Assembly: GCF_000155675.2 (NCBI RefSeq)
Contig: NC_020911.1
Span: forward strand, 1,044,501 to 1,108,500
Length of the DNA: 64,000 nucleotides
Reading direction: 5' to 3'
From: Octadecabacter antarcticus 307
GTDB taxonomy: Bacteria > Pseudomonadota > Alphaproteobacteria > Rhodobacterales > Rhodobacteraceae
Below, piece by piece: positions 17,484 to 27,496 of this stretch. The notes beneath the pieces were generated by a model, which was not told the origin of the DNA, searched no databases, and saw only the letters and a program-made list of their open reading frames with translations. The position numbers and the translations under genes are program-made. The stretch's first letter is position 1. Each line of letters starts with the position of its first letter.

Positions 17484-18449
17484 TTAAAAATCGACTTCCA
17501 TGCCGATGCCTTTGGCTTTGGCGATCTCAACAATGCTGGCGGACACGGCGAGGTCTTGTAGCCCAACGCCGGTGCCATCAAACAGTGTGATTTCATTTTC
17601 CGACTTGCGACCCGCGTGGGTGCCGTTGATGACTGCGCCCAATTCAAAAATGTCATCGCGTGACTTCAGGCCAGCAGCGACCGCGTGCTGGGTTTCGCCC
17701 AAGGTCACGGATTGCGCGACTTCGTCGGTGAAAATGGTGGCCTTGACGATCAGGTCGGTGTCACATTCCTGCTTGCCGACGGTGTCGGTTCCCATGCAGG
17801 CGATGTGGGTTCCGTCACTGATGTGGGCTGCGCCAAAGATCGGATTGAACGAGGACGTCATGGAAATCACAACGTCTGCCTCAACCATGCCCTTAAGTGA
17901 CGCGGCTTCGAACGGCAGATCAAACTCAGCGGCCACTTCGGCAAGGCTCGGCAGCATTTCGGGGTGGTAGTTCCAGCCGATGACCTTTTCGAAGTTGTGG
18001 GTTTCGAGCGCGTGACGTAGTTGGAATTTCGCCTGATGGCCAGCGCCAATCATGCCCATGACTTTTGCGTCTTTGCGCGCCAGATGCTTGATCGAAACGG
18101 ATGATGCAGCGGCTGTGCGCAGCGCGGTCAACAGATTGCCGCCAACCATTGCGGCGACTTTTCCGGTGTCAGGATCAAACAGGAACACCGTTGATTGGTG
18201 GTTAATGATGCCGCGCTTTTCGAGGTTGTGCGGCCAATACCCGCCAGCCTTTAGACCCAGTGACTTGCCAACGCCATCAAAGCCGCCCTTGAAGCCATAA
18301 AGGGCTTCCTCATGTCCGATGGCCTCACGGATGACGGGAAAGTTGTAGGCGTCGCCTGCAGACATGGCGGCGAAGACCTTTTCGACGGCGTCAAAGGCGT
18401 CGGGGCGGGTCAGGATGTCTGCGATAGCGGATTCAGGGACGATATACAT
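17484..18449 (-). CDS. bhcD: Iminosuccinate reductase BhcD
   Basis: 321 residues of the ornithine cyclodeaminase / mu-crystallin family, with the dinucleotide-binding segment GMIGAGHQAKFQLRHAL near residue 132 and KAGGYWPHN near residue 67. In the beta-hydroxyaspartate cycle this enzyme reduces iminosuccinate to aspartate with NADH, restoring the amino donor for BhcA. It is the fourth gene of the bhcA-B-C-D order known from Paracoccus denitrificans. Alone it could be called ornithine cyclodeaminase; the cluster makes BhcD much more likely. Confidence 0.92.
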   Translation of the reverse strand: MYIVPESAIADILTRPDAFDAVEKVFAAMSAGDAYNFPVIREAIGHEEALYGFKGGFDGVGKSLGLKAGGYWPHNLEKRGIINHQSTVFLFDPDTGKVAAMVGGNLLTALRTAAASSVSIKHLARKDAKVMGMIGAGHQAKFQLRHALETHNFEKVIGWNYHPEMLPSLAEVAAEFDLPFEAASLKGMVEADVVISMTSSFNPIFGAAHISDGTHIACMGTDTVGKQECDTDLIVKATIFTDEVAQSVTLGETQHAVAAGLKSRDDIFELGAVINGTHAGRKSENEITLFDGTGVGLQDLAVSASIVEIAKAKGIGMEVDF

Positions 18450-18542
18450 AGGGCGGTTTTCCTTGGAATAAGAATAGGGGGCGAACTCGCGCTCTCCCCC
18501 TTGTTCATCTTGGCAGGTACAACTCCCGCCGGAGGAATAAAA

Positions 18543-19709
18543 TTAGTAGGCTTTACCGCGTGCGGACACAGGCCAAACGGTTTCAACTTTGCCGCCGCGC
18601 ACACCGACATACCAGTCGTGCACGTTGCAGGTTGGGTCACAGTGACCGGGGACGAGTTTCAGGGTGTCGTTCACTTTCAACACGCCATCCGGGTCAGCGA
18701 CAACGCCGTGTTCATCAGAGCATTTGACGTATTCAACCCTGTCTGTGCGTCCGTAAACTGTTGGCAAACCACTGTCGACCGATTGCGCCTTAAGACCCGC
18801 ATCCACGATGGCTTTGTCAGCCTTAGCGTGGGACATGACGGTGGTCAGGATGAACAACGCGTTTTCCCATTCGCCGTCATCAATGCGCTTGCCGTCTTTG
18901 TCGAGGATACGACCGTAGTCCGCGTCCATGAACGCATAAGATCCACACTGCAGTTCGTTGAACACGTTCGAGTTGCTCTCGAAGTAGTACGAACCAGTGC
19001 CGCCGCCGCCGACGATGTCGCACTCAAGACCGACAGATTTTAAGCCAGTGATTGCGTTTTCGACCTGACCAATCGCAACGGCCGTTTTGGCTTCACGATC
19101 GCTGTAGCTGTCCATGTGTTGCATCGCACCTTGGTAGGCCTGGATGCCGGCAAACTTCAGACCCTCAGCCGCGTCGATCATCTTGGCGATGTTCACAACG
19201 TCTTGGGTCGATGATACGCCGCAGCGGCCAGCGCCACAGTCGATTTCAACGATACATTCGATCTGGGTGCCGTGCTTGACCGCAGCCGCTGACAGGTTGG
19301 CCACATTTTCAGGGTCATCCACACAGCACAAAACGCGCGCGCCCAGTTTTGGCATACGCGCCAAACGGTCAATTTTTGCGGGTGCTGTGACCTGGTTGGA
19401 CACCATCACGTCCTTGATGCCGCCGCGGGCGAATACTTCGGCTTCAGATACCTTCTGGCAGCAAACACCAACAGCGCCACCAAGCTTTTCTTGCAGCATA
19501 GCCACATCGACAGATTTGTGCATCTTGCCGTGGACGCGGTGGCGCATCCCATGGGCTTTGGCGTAATCGCCCATCTTCTTGATGTTGCGCTCAAGCGCAT
19601 CAAGATCAAGGACAAGGCAAGGCGTTTGGATATCTGCTTCATCCATGCCTGGTTTAGCTGGAATGTCGTAGCCGACTTCATAGTCTTCAAAATTTGGGTG
19701 CGTGTTCAT
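18543..19709 (-). CDS. bhcC: Beta-hydroxyaspartate aldolase BhcC
   Basis: 388 residues of the D-threonine aldolase-like, alanine-racemase-fold PLP family. The PLP lysine region is RHRVHGKMHKSVDVAM near residue 52; the C-terminal metal site is in PGHCDPTCNVHDWYVGVRGG. It condenses glycine and glyoxylate to beta-hydroxyaspartate. An upstream ATG would add nine residues, but the chosen ATG is preceded by AAGGAAATG and gives the usual length of about 387. It starts 14 bp after bhcB ends, so the two are co-transcribed. Confidence 0.93.
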   Translation of the reverse strand: MNTHPNFEDYEVGYDIPAKPGMDEADIQTPCLVLDLDALERNIKKMGDYAKAHGMRHRVHGKMHKSVDVAMLQEKLGGAVGVCCQKVSEAEVFARGGIKDVMVSNQVTAPAKIDRLARMPKLGARVLCCVDDPENVANLSAAAVKHGTQIECIVEIDCGAGRCGVSSTQDVVNIAKMIDAAEGLKFAGIQAYQGAMQHMDSYSDREAKTAVAIGQVENAITGLKSVGLECDIVGGGGTGSYYFESNSNVFNELQCGSYAFMDADYGRILDKDGKRIDDGEWENALFILTTVMSHAKADKAIVDAGLKAQSVDSGLPTVYGRTDRVEYVKCSDEHGVVADPDGVLKVNDTLKLVPGHCDPTCNVHDWYVGVRGGKVETVWPVSARGKAY

Positions 19710-19723
19710 CTTTAACATTTCCT

Positions 19724-20674
19724 TCATTTGATCCACGGCAGTTTGTCGAGGTCGACATTCCCGCCTGTGATGATGATACCGACCCGCTTACCCGCGAACC
19801 GGTCCTTTTTTTTCAATATGGTTGCCAATGGTGGGGCACAGCTGGGCTCCATGACGATCCGCAGATGTTTCCATGTCAGTTTCATCGCATCAATAATTTC
19901 GTCTTCGGATACGGTGAGGATGTCTGTGACGTGGTTGGATACAAAATGCCACGTCAGTTCCTTGAGGGGAACAAGCAAGCCGTCTGCAATCGTCTGGGGG
20001 GCGTCATCTGCGATGATGTAACCTGCCTTGAAGCTGCGGTAGGCGTCGTCTGCCTGTTCAGGTTCGGATGCGATGATTTGCACTTCGGGGGCTTGGGTCG
20101 ATAACGTCAGGCAGGTGCCGGAAATCATGCCACCACCACCGATGGGGGCAACCATCATCTCCAGGCCGTCTGTCTGTTCCATGAATTCGCGCGCGCAAGT
20201 GCCCTGGCCTGCTATAACGCGCGGGTCGTTGTAAGGGTGGACGAAATTGCCACCGGTTTCGGCCTGAATGCGCGCAAATGTTTCTTCGCGCGATGTCGTT
20301 GACGGCTCACATTCGGTGATCTTGCCACCGTAGCGTGCGACAGTGTCTTTCTTGGCCTGTGGGGCCGTGCGCGGCATCACAACATTGCACGGAATTCCAC
20401 GGCGCATCGCAGCGTAGGACAAACACGACGCGTGATTGCCGGATGAATGTGTGGCCACACCCACCTTGGCCTGTTCATCATCCAGCCCGAACACTGCGTT
20501 GGACGCGCCGCGGACTTTGAACGCACCAGGTGTCTGAAAGTTTTCGCACTTAAAAAACAACTGTGCGCCTGTCAGCTCATTCAGAAAATCAGAGGTCAGC
20601 ACGGGCGTGCGCTTGATGTGTGGTTGGATGCGAACGTGCGCGTCGAGCATGTCTTGGTAGGTGGGGATATACAT
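19724..20674 (-). CDS. bhcB: Beta-hydroxyaspartate dehydratase BhcB
   Basis: 316 residues of the threonine dehydratase / serine racemase fold II PLP family, starting MYIPTYQDMLDAHVRI. The PLP lysine is in ENFQTPGAFKVRGASNAVFG near residue 55, the asparagine loop is SSGNHASCL near 80, and the phosphate-binding glycine loop is IGGGGMISG near 183. It removes water from beta-hydroxyaspartate to give iminosuccinate. The frame is open further upstream, overlapping the end of bhcA, but the family start and the 34-bp gap favour this ATG. Confidence 0.93.
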   Translation of the reverse strand: MYIPTYQDMLDAHVRIQPHIKRTPVLTSDFLNELTGAQLFFKCENFQTPGAFKVRGASNAVFGLDDEQAKVGVATHSSGNHASCLSYAAMRRGIPCNVVMPRTAPQAKKDTVARYGGKITECEPSTTSREETFARIQAETGGNFVHPYNDPRVIAGQGTCAREFMEQTDGLEMMVAPIGGGGMISGTCLTLSTQAPEVQIIASEPEQADDAYRSFKAGYIIADDAPQTIADGLLVPLKELTWHFVSNHVTDILTVSEDEIIDAMKLTWKHLRIVMEPSCAPPLATILKKKDRFAGKRVGIIITGGNVDLDKLPWIK

Positions 20675-20708
20675 CTTTGGTATCCTCGTGTGATCGTTAG
20701 GTTCAAGC

Positions 20709-21875
20709 TTAGATGCCGTGGCGGTAGAATTGCTGTGCAGCAGCGACACCAGACCCCAGTTTGACGTCCAAGCCAAGGTCAACCATGACCATTTCAGCCA
20801 CGCCCAGACCCGACAACATCATCGCGTCTGTCAGCATGCCTAGATGTCCGATGCGAAATACGTTGCCAGCAACTTCGCCAAGACCGACACCAAACGCCAT
20901 ACCATACTTGTCGGCGGCGCGCGTGACGATGTCTGTGGCGTTGAACCCGTCCGGCGTTTTGATGGCAGAAACGGTGTCGGAATAAACGTCGGGCGACACC
21001 GCGCACAACTCAAGCCCCCAAGCCTTAACTGCGAGCCGAACGCCTGTCGCGATGCGGCGGTGGCGTGTGAACACATTCTCAAGACCCTCTTCTTCGATCA
21101 TCTCAAGCGCCAGTTTCAGACCGTTCATCAAACCAACGGGTGGCGTGTAGGGGAATGCGTTGTTGTCGTAGCCCTTTTGCATGTCGTGCACGTCAAAGAA
21201 GGTGCGCGGCAAGGTGGAAGTTTTGGTGGCTTGCATGGCGCGGTCGGAAAAGCCGACGATGGCCAGACCCGCAGGCAACATAAAGCCCTTTTGTGACCCA
21301 GTGACGGCAACGTCGACGCCCCATTCATCCATGCGGAAATCCATCGACCCGATGGACGACACGCCATCCACAAACAACATCGCAGGGTGGTTTGCGGCTT
21401 CTAAGGCTTTGCGGACTGCCGCAATGTCTGACTTCACGCCGGTCGCAGTTTCGTTGTGTGTGGCCAGCACGACCTTGATGTCGTGGTTCTTGTCGGCCTT
21501 CAGGATGTCTTCGTATTCAGCCGCGGGCAACCCGTGGCCCCAAGGGGTTTCAACAACCTGCACGTCCAATCCGTGCCGTAGGCACATATCAATCCAGCGG
21601 TGCGAAAACATGCCATTGCGCGCGGCCAAAACCTTGTCGCCCGCATTCAGGCAGTTGGACAGGGCCGTTTCCCAGCCGCCCGTGCCTGTGGATGGGAAGA
21701 TAAAGATCTTCGCGGTTTTGGATTTCAACACCCGACGCACGCCATCCAGCACAGGGTGCAAGATCTTACCAAACATCGGGGAGCGGTGATCGATTGTTGG
21801 CATATAACAGGCTTGGCGGATCGCCTCTGGCATGTTTGTCGGGCCAGGGATGAAGACGGGGTTCTGAAAGCTCAT
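20709..21875 (-). CDS. bhcA: Aspartate-glyoxylate aminotransferase BhcA
   Basis: 388 residues of the class V aminotransferase family, opening FIPGPTNMPEAIRQACYMP. The PLP lysine is in TGSQKGFMLPAGLAI near residue 190, and FVDGVSSIGSMDFRMD holds the PLP-ring aspartate. It transfers the amino group of aspartate to glyoxylate, giving glycine and oxaloacetate. It is the first gene of the bhc operon and is divergent from bhcR. Family relatives include serine-glyoxylate and ureidoglycine-glyoxylate aminotransferases, so a side activity on ureidoglycine is possible beside these ureide genes. Confidence 0.93.
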   Translation of the reverse strand: MSFQNPVFIPGPTNMPEAIRQACYMPTIDHRSPMFGKILHPVLDGVRRVLKSKTAKIFIFPSTGTGGWETALSNCLNAGDKVLAARNGMFSHRWIDMCLRHGLDVQVVETPWGHGLPAAEYEDILKADKNHDIKVVLATHNETATGVKSDIAAVRKALEAANHPAMLFVDGVSSIGSMDFRMDEWGVDVAVTGSQKGFMLPAGLAIVGFSDRAMQATKTSTLPRTFFDVHDMQKGYDNNAFPYTPPVGLMNGLKLALEMIEEEGLENVFTRHRRIATGVRLAVKAWGLELCAVSPDVYSDTVSAIKTPDGFNATDIVTRAADKYGMAFGVGLGEVAGNVFRIGHLGMLTDAMMLSGLGVAEMVMVDLGLDVKLGSGVAAAQQFYRHGI

Positions 21876-21998
21876 GGCGTGTCCTTTCTAGGATTGGCTA
21901 TGTCTATGTCAGGTCGTATGAGGGGGCAATTTTTTCGGAATGGTTTTTCAGAATGGTGTTCGATTGCAAAAATGAAGCCTTGTCAGTTGCTTATATTT

Positions 21999-22033
21999 TT
22001 TCATATATTGAAATTTAATTTCATAAAGTGAAA
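21999..22033. promoter_or_regulatory. Twin palindromic operators of BhcR
   Basis: Two copies of the perfect palindrome TTTCA-N5-TGAAA lie at 21999-22013 and 22019-22033, with centres 20 bp (two helical turns) apart. They sit in the bhcA-bhcR gap and the second ends five bases before the bhcR start codon. IclR-family proteins bind such short palindromes, often as a pair. The placement fits control of bhcA and autoregulation of bhcR. Sites are read directly; the binding protein is inferred from position. Confidence 0.75.
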
Positions 22034-22038
22034 AAGCC

Positions 22039-22905
22039 ATGCCTGATGACCCTGATACTGCACCTTTCCATGCCCAATCCCGTGCGCGGGGACGACCCAA
22101 GGCGTGGGTCGATAAGACCGAACAGAACACCATTAAATCGTTGGATCGCGCGCTCGAGGTTCTGTCGCGGTTGGGCGATCTCGAAGAAGCGACGTTAAGT
22201 GAGCTTGCAAGCGATCTGGGCCAGTCCCCCGCTACGATCTACCGTGTTCTGACGACCTACCGCACCCATGCGTTCACAGATTTCGACGAATCGCGACAGG
22301 TTTGGTCTGTCGGGGCAGGGGCGTTTTTGACCGGCGCAAAGTTTCTGCGCCGCACGTCGATGGTGGAACGCGCACGGCCACACTTGCGTCGTTTGATGGA
22401 AGCCACGGAAGAGACCGCGAACCTTGGGGTAGCCAAGGACGCGGACGTGTTGTTTCTCAGCCAGTCGGAAACCCACCACGCCATTCGCGCATTCTTTCCA
22501 CCGGGGACGTTATCGCCCATGCATGCGTCAGGCATCGGCAAGGCATTGTTGGCGCAATGGCCGCAAAAACGGGTGGATGCCATGCTTGCCGCGCGCACGC
22601 CTGAACAGTTTACAGCGTTCACATTGGTCACGCGCGACGCGCTGATGGGCGATTTGCGTGAAACGCAACGACGCGGCTATTCGTTCGACGGCGAAGAGAA
22701 AAACATCGGCATGCGCTGTATCGCGGCACCAGTTTTTGACGTTTACGGTGACGCGGTCGCGGGGCTGTCAATATCAGGCCCCGTGGCGCGGATCACCGAT
22801 GAAAAGATTGCCGAGATCGGGGCGCTGGTGCGGGCAGGGGCCGATGCGCTGACACGCGAACTGGGCGGCGTGTCACCACACCACCCAACGCGTTTCGAGG
22901 CATGA
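22039..22905 (+). CDS. bhcR: IclR-family regulator BhcR
   Basis: 288 residues. A basic N-terminal tail of about 35 residues precedes the IclR winged helix-turn-helix (SLDRALEVLSRLGDLEEATL, then DLGQSPATIYRVL). The C-terminal effector domain contains GVAKDADVLFLSQSETHHAI and the closing GLSISGPVARI segment. In P. denitrificans BhcR controls the bhc genes and senses glyoxylate. It is divergent from bhcA and converges on allE with a 13-bp gap. The start codon lies right behind the second operator palindrome. Confidence 0.92.
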   Translation: MPDDPDTAPFHAQSRARGRPKAWVDKTEQNTIKSLDRALEVLSRLGDLEEATLSELASDLGQSPATIYRVLTTYRTHAFTDFDESRQVWSVGAGAFLTGAKFLRRTSMVERARPHLRRLMEATEETANLGVAKDADVLFLSQSETHHAIRAFFPPGTLSPMHASGIGKALLAQWPQKRVDAMLAARTPEQFTAFTLVTRDALMGDLRETQRRGYSFDGEEKNIGMRCIAAPVFDVYGDAVAGLSISGPVARITDEKIAEIGALVRAGADALTRELGGVSPHHPTRFEA

Positions 22906-22918
22906 TTTCGGGCCTAAA

Positions 22919-23737
<819 letters not shown>

Positions 23738-24069
23738 AGACCTTAGATAAGCCGCCACAGGCAACGGCCTAGTCCCCAACACGCCACAACACTCGCTTGA
23801 AAAGATTGATAATCAAAAAAAAGCCAGGGTTCCAGTGCAACGCATGTTGTATTGGGCTGATCTAGGGTGGGCAAATGGCCTGCCTCGGGGATGACCGTGA
23901 GCGTCGCCTGGCCACGCAACGACGAAAGAGGTCGCGACATATACAAAGAATGCCCGACGCTACAGGCTGGCTGATAGCGGCCTTGCGAGAACGAAAAGCA
24001 CACAAGGATCGACCAACTAGCCCAAAATGTCCCGTAACATACTGAAATGAAGGATTTAAGAAGTACCAA

Positions 24070-24090
24070 TGGCAGTCCCTAGGGCTGCCA
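24070..24090. repeat. Nine-bp hairpin between allE and the integrase
   Basis: TGGCAGTCC / GGGCTGCCA around a CTA loop, one G-T pair. No T-run follows, so it is not a standard terminator. It lies in the 490-bp gap at the border of the accessory region. Nothing else was recognised in 23740-24224. Confidence 0.4.
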
Positions 24091-24224
24091 TATCTATGAT
24101 GCAGTCTGTTGTTGATGTGAATAATGTATGCATAATATCAATATCTTACGCCTAATAGAAGTTGCAGCCCGTTGTAGTAGCTGGTAGCGAAGTGCATATT
24201 TTATGGTGGTAGGGATGGTGGGAT

Positions 24225-24562
24225 ATGCCTAAGCAAGCGAAAGAACTTTCTGCCATTGAGGTCCGGCAGATGGTGCAGCCTGGACTGCATGCGGTCGGAG
24301 GTGTGACTGGGCTTTATTTAACCGTTGCACAAACAAGAGCAAGATCATGGATCCTTCGCGTTAAGATTGGGAACAAGCGACGAGAGATGGGTCTTGGTGG
24401 GTTTCCCGATGTCACGCTTGCGGACGCTCGAGCAAAGGCACGTATCCTTCGGCAGCAAATCAGCGAAGGTATCGATCCTGTTGAACAAAAGGCTGAGGCC
24501 CGCATAGCGCTTAAGCGTGAGCAGGACGCACTTACCTTCAAGGAAGCTGTTGAGCTTTTCTG
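24225..24562 (+). pseudogene. Tyrosine integrase, N-terminal fragment cut by an IS5 element
   Basis: The first 112 residues of a P4-type integrase: the arm-binding domain with GLYLTVAQTRARSWILRVKI and REMGLGGFPDVTLADARAKA. At the motif LTFKEAVELFW the frame runs into the left inverted repeat of an IS5-family element. The core-binding and catalytic domains (R-H-R-Y) are not found on the other side of the IS, so more was lost than a simple insertion explains. It suggests that an integrative element once sat here. Confidence 0.85.
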
Positions 24563-24616
24563 GGCTTTGTTGCACAAATCGCCCTTATGGCGTGCTTCCC
24601 CTGACCCCTGACGGAT

Positions 24617-25588
24617 TCAGCCTACAGTAACGGTGTTTGGGATGCCAAGGGCGGTGAAGCCGTTGAGTATCGCGGCACGGATTTGGACTTCCGCAACTTG
24701 CCGGTCAAAGTCTCGTGCGGCCAGGCGCTGCCCGAGTAGTTTCAAACAATGCATCTTTGTCTCAACACGACTCCTGCGGTGGTATCCGCTCAAGCGACGC
24801 CATTGAGCGCGGCCGAGATCCTTTGAGGACTGTACCGCTTCGTTTCGGGCTCTGGCCCCCAGCGTATCCGGCTTCCATAGCTTGGCATTCTTGCGTGGCG
24901 GGATGACAGCACGGGCATTGCGGGCCGCAATCGCATCATGGCATTTGCGGGTGTCATATGCCCCATCTGCTGTGACACTGCCAATCTTCTGATCTGGTGT
25001 GATCTGACCGAGAAGGTTGGGCAACATGGGTGGGTCTCCAATGCTGCTACTCGTCACTTCGACCGCGCGTATCTCCAACGTTTCTTCATCAATCCCTATA
25101 TGTATCTTGCGCCACACCCGACGTTTCGGCCCGCCATGCTTGCGAGCGTTCCACTCACCTTCGCCCTCAACTTTGATGCCGGTACTGTCGATAAGGAGGT
25201 TTAGCGGGCCCTTTGAGCCCTGATACGGGATGGTAACCGATAGCCTTTTCTGACGCCGACATAACGTGCTGAAGTCTGGGACCTCCCAGTCAAGGTCGAT
25301 CAATTTCAACAGGCTTTCCACAAAGCCCGTCGCCTGCCTCAAAGGCATTCCGAACAGCACTTTCAACGTGAGACAGGCTTGGATCGCCGCATCGCTATAG
25401 CGTGGCTGGCGGCCCCGTTTGCCCCCCTCTCATGGTTTGCAAACAAACCACTGCCGGGCAACGGTAGGCGCAGCTTTCCAAGTGACCTCTGGGTTAAACC
25501 AAATGGTCAGTGACCCGCGTCGCTTCAGGGCCTTGTTATACTCAGGCCAGTTCCTCGTGCGGTAAATCGGGGCGATAGGTTTACTCAT
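24617..25588 (-). pseudogene. IS5-family transposase with an in-frame stop
   Basis: From ATG at 25588 the protein reads MSKPIAPIYRTRNWPEYNKA and WFNPEVTWKAAPT. It then enters 13 foreign codons containing TGA, and resumes in the same frame as GKRGRQPRYSDAAIQACL. Without the 39 inserted bases it would be 311 residues. The DDE core is intact: LLIDSTGIKVEGEGEW, VTADGAYDTRKCHDAI and the RSRVETKMHCLK segment. The insertion equals the hairpin repeat found also at 5027-5064. Confidence 0.88.
25424..25461 (-). repeat. 38-bp hairpin repeat, copy B, inside the IS5 transposase
   Basis: It matches 5027-5064 at 37 of 38 positions. In the transposase it sits between codons for PT and GKRG and brings in a TGA. 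The core is a perfect 7-bp hairpin (TGGTTTG / CAAACCA). Confidence 0.85.
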
Positions 25589-25655
25589 GACGCCAGCTAC
25601 CATGCTGGATTTACAACATGAATCCCTGATACGAGACTATTTGTGCAACAAAGCC

Positions 25656-26004
25656 TGTCCAGGCTATCACCTTCATTCATTTGCCTCGTCGTTGACACTC
25701 GGACATATGCGACAAGGTTTCCTCGTAAGCGCGCGGCGGACGATTTCAGCTTTTGTGTATACTGCAATTGAGACGTCCCTGTTCTTCTTATGGGGTTAAC
25801 CTGTTATTGAATACAATGGGTTAACGTGTGTGTGGGGGTGAACATGTGCCTTGCGCCTACACTTCTCCAGATCACCAAAGGCTAAGATCTGGAGATGATT
25901 GGAATTGAGAGCCGTGTTTGCCCTTGCGGAGGCACAGCAGACGAATGCCGCGAGGTCGCCCACCAGTAATGCACCGGTGGGCGCCTATGACGTTGGAGCA
26001 CGAT
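25656..26004. other. Intergenic stretch right of the IS5 element
   Basis: About 350 bp without a supported gene. The integrase does not resume here. An imperfect hairpin around 25866-25897 (CTCCAGATC ... GATCTGGAG) could be a terminator-like stem. Confidence 0.45.
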
Positions 26005-26406
26005 TTACTTAATTGCAGCCCGATCGAAGTTGGATTTATTACATTTGATTTTGCGTAGCTTAGCCTCAAGCCGCCGCCTCAATAATTCCATACTTCTTGT
26101 TGTCTTTGCGTGACGCTCAGCTTGGTTCAGTGTGACTACATGATCTGGCGAAAGGTCGCACAATTCACTAAAATAATCACCGTAAAACTTAAAGAAGTTA
26201 GCTAAAAGCTCAACATTGAACTTGTCACCTTCCCAATCATTATCAGGTGCAACGAAATCGAGAAAGCTTTCGCGATCGTCAAAACTGAAAAGGCCATAGT
26301 TTTCGCCGCCCATGGCAAAGCAGTCCAGTTCATCCTCGAACGCAGGTTGGGATAGGTAATCGCGAAATGTTGCCTTAACCAGTTTTTTTGGGTTACTAGT
26401 GGTCAT
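26005..26406 (-). CDS. Hypothetical acidic protein of the accessory region
   Basis: 133 residues. The first two thirds are acidic and aromatic (FSFDDRESFLDFVAPDNDWE), and the C-terminal third is basic and helical (SMELLRRRLEAKLRKIK). No family is recognised. It follows the next hypothetical gene (26486-27004) on the same strand after 79 bp, and both lie beside a broken integrase, so they are probably cargo of a former integrative element. Function cannot be named. Confidence 0.55.
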   Translation of the reverse strand: MTTSNPKKLVKATFRDYLSQPAFEDELDCFAMGGENYGLFSFDDRESFLDFVAPDNDWEGDKFNVELLANFFKFYGDYFSELCDLSPDHVVTLNQAERHAKTTRSMELLRRRLEAKLRKIKCNKSNFDRAAIK

Positions 26407-26485
26407 GATGTCACTCCATTGAGTTTGACGTTACAATTTGTGAGGCGGTCTCGCGTCCAAACTTGGCCGCCTCACGATTTTGGGC

Positions 26486-27004
26486 TTAACTGCCCGTTAC
26501 TTTCCACTCTGGGAAAGACCTTCGGACCTTTTTGTTTAGTTGATCCAATATCTTGTTGAGCTTTACTGCGTCTTTCATTGCTGTTGCGCGATCTGTTGTA
26601 TCAGAACTTTCAAGTTCCCTTAGGCGGGCTTCTAATTCCTGACGCTTGTAGCTGTTGACTATGCCAGAGAGTTCCAATGCGGCATCAAGCAAGCAGTCGA
26701 CGATTACCTCTGCTCGTCCAATTGCGCCTTCGGCGCCAAGATAAGGATTGTCGACCCCGTCAGTGACGCCATCCAACGCACATTCTTCCGGACCACGCTC
26801 GTCAAAGAAAGTGGGAGGTTGAATGCCGGCCACCAGAAGTGGGATCTCAATATCAGAAAAGCCACCCTCTTCATTTGCAAGGTCACTGAAAGTTCTTTTG
26901 AGATAAGGATACGTGCTGTCTCGCAGAATATGGCGCATTTTCTCACGCTGTTCTCGGTCGCGTTCCCGTTGTAGCCGTTTGCGCTCTACTGCAGTTTTTA
27001 CCAT
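26486..27004 (-). CDS. Hypothetical coiled-coil protein of the accessory region
   Basis: 172 residues. The N-terminus is a highly charged helix (VERKRLQRERDREQREKMR), the middle contains FSDIEIPLLVAGIQPPTFFD, and the C-terminal half is helical with LRELESSDTTDRATAMKDAV. An AGGGGG-type ribosome site precedes the ATG. The charged N-terminus resembles small proteins of phage or satellite elements, but no family can be assigned. It probably forms a transcript with the downstream 133-residue gene. Confidence 0.55.
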   Translation of the reverse strand: MVKTAVERKRLQRERDREQREKMRHILRDSTYPYLKRTFSDLANEEGGFSDIEIPLLVAGIQPPTFFDERGPEECALDGVTDGVDNPYLGAEGAIGRAEVIVDCLLDAALELSGIVNSYKRQELEARLRELESSDTTDRATAMKDAVKLNKILDQLNKKVRRSFPEWKVTGS

Positions 27005-27496
27005 TTCCTAACCCCCTTGTGACTGTGACTGTGACATACATAAAGTCACAAATATTAGATGATGTCAAACTGAATTTTGATATGGGCAAGAATTTGATAT
27101 CTGAATCAGGGGTGCCATCCACCGCAACTCAAGGACGACGCAAAGTATGTGCCTAGCCCTGGGCACAGATTGGAGACGTGTTCCTCACTCGGTCTGCCGA
27201 AAGACTTCATCTCTGACGGGCCGATACAGACCGTCCCAAGTTTGTCCGCAGCCTTGCCCCCCTAACGGTTGGCCACTGCCGACAATAGCGCCTGTTGCGC
27301 CTTGTCAGGCTAGAGAACTGTCGCTCAAGAACCTCAGGGTTCACCAATTAGACGGCACTGCGTTTGCCGGCTGAAATCATACGTAACACACGGCTGCGGT
27401 TGGGGTGACAACCCACCGACACCCAAGCGAAACCCATCATAATGTCGCTATAAATACTCTTGTAAACACAACGTCAGCATAAGGAGTAACAAGATC
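27005..27496. other. Intergenic region upstream of the small regulator module
   Basis: About 490 bp without a supported gene. A GC-rich stretch at 27120-27400 has frames open by chance. The segment TCGCTATAAATACTCTTG near 27440 resembles the sequence upstream of the paralogous module near 51865 (GCGCTATAAA) and may be the shared promoter. Confidence 0.45.

Larger units (their letters stand above)
24563..25655 (-). mobile_element. IS5-family insertion sequence, about 1.09 kb
   Basis: The ends are inverted repeats: GGCTTTGTTGCACAAATCGC at the left and its complement-type partner ACTATTTGTGCAACAAAGCC at the right, matching over the first 17 bases. One transposase gene fills the element on the minus strand. 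Flanks share only TG, so there is no convincing target duplication. The transposase is broken by a 38-39-bp insertion, so this copy needs help from another copy to move. Confidence 0.88.

Noticed and set aside
17484..18449. Annotation as ornithine cyclodeaminase
   Set aside because: The fold fits, but the bhcABCD order and divergent BhcR make iminosuccinate reductase the better call.
24100..24224. Possible tRNA or attachment site before the integrase
   Set aside because: No cloverleaf could be drawn and no direct repeat was found on the other side.
27147..27374. 75-codon plus-strand frame before the regulator module
   Set aside because: No ribosome site, no family, biased Pro/Cys composition.
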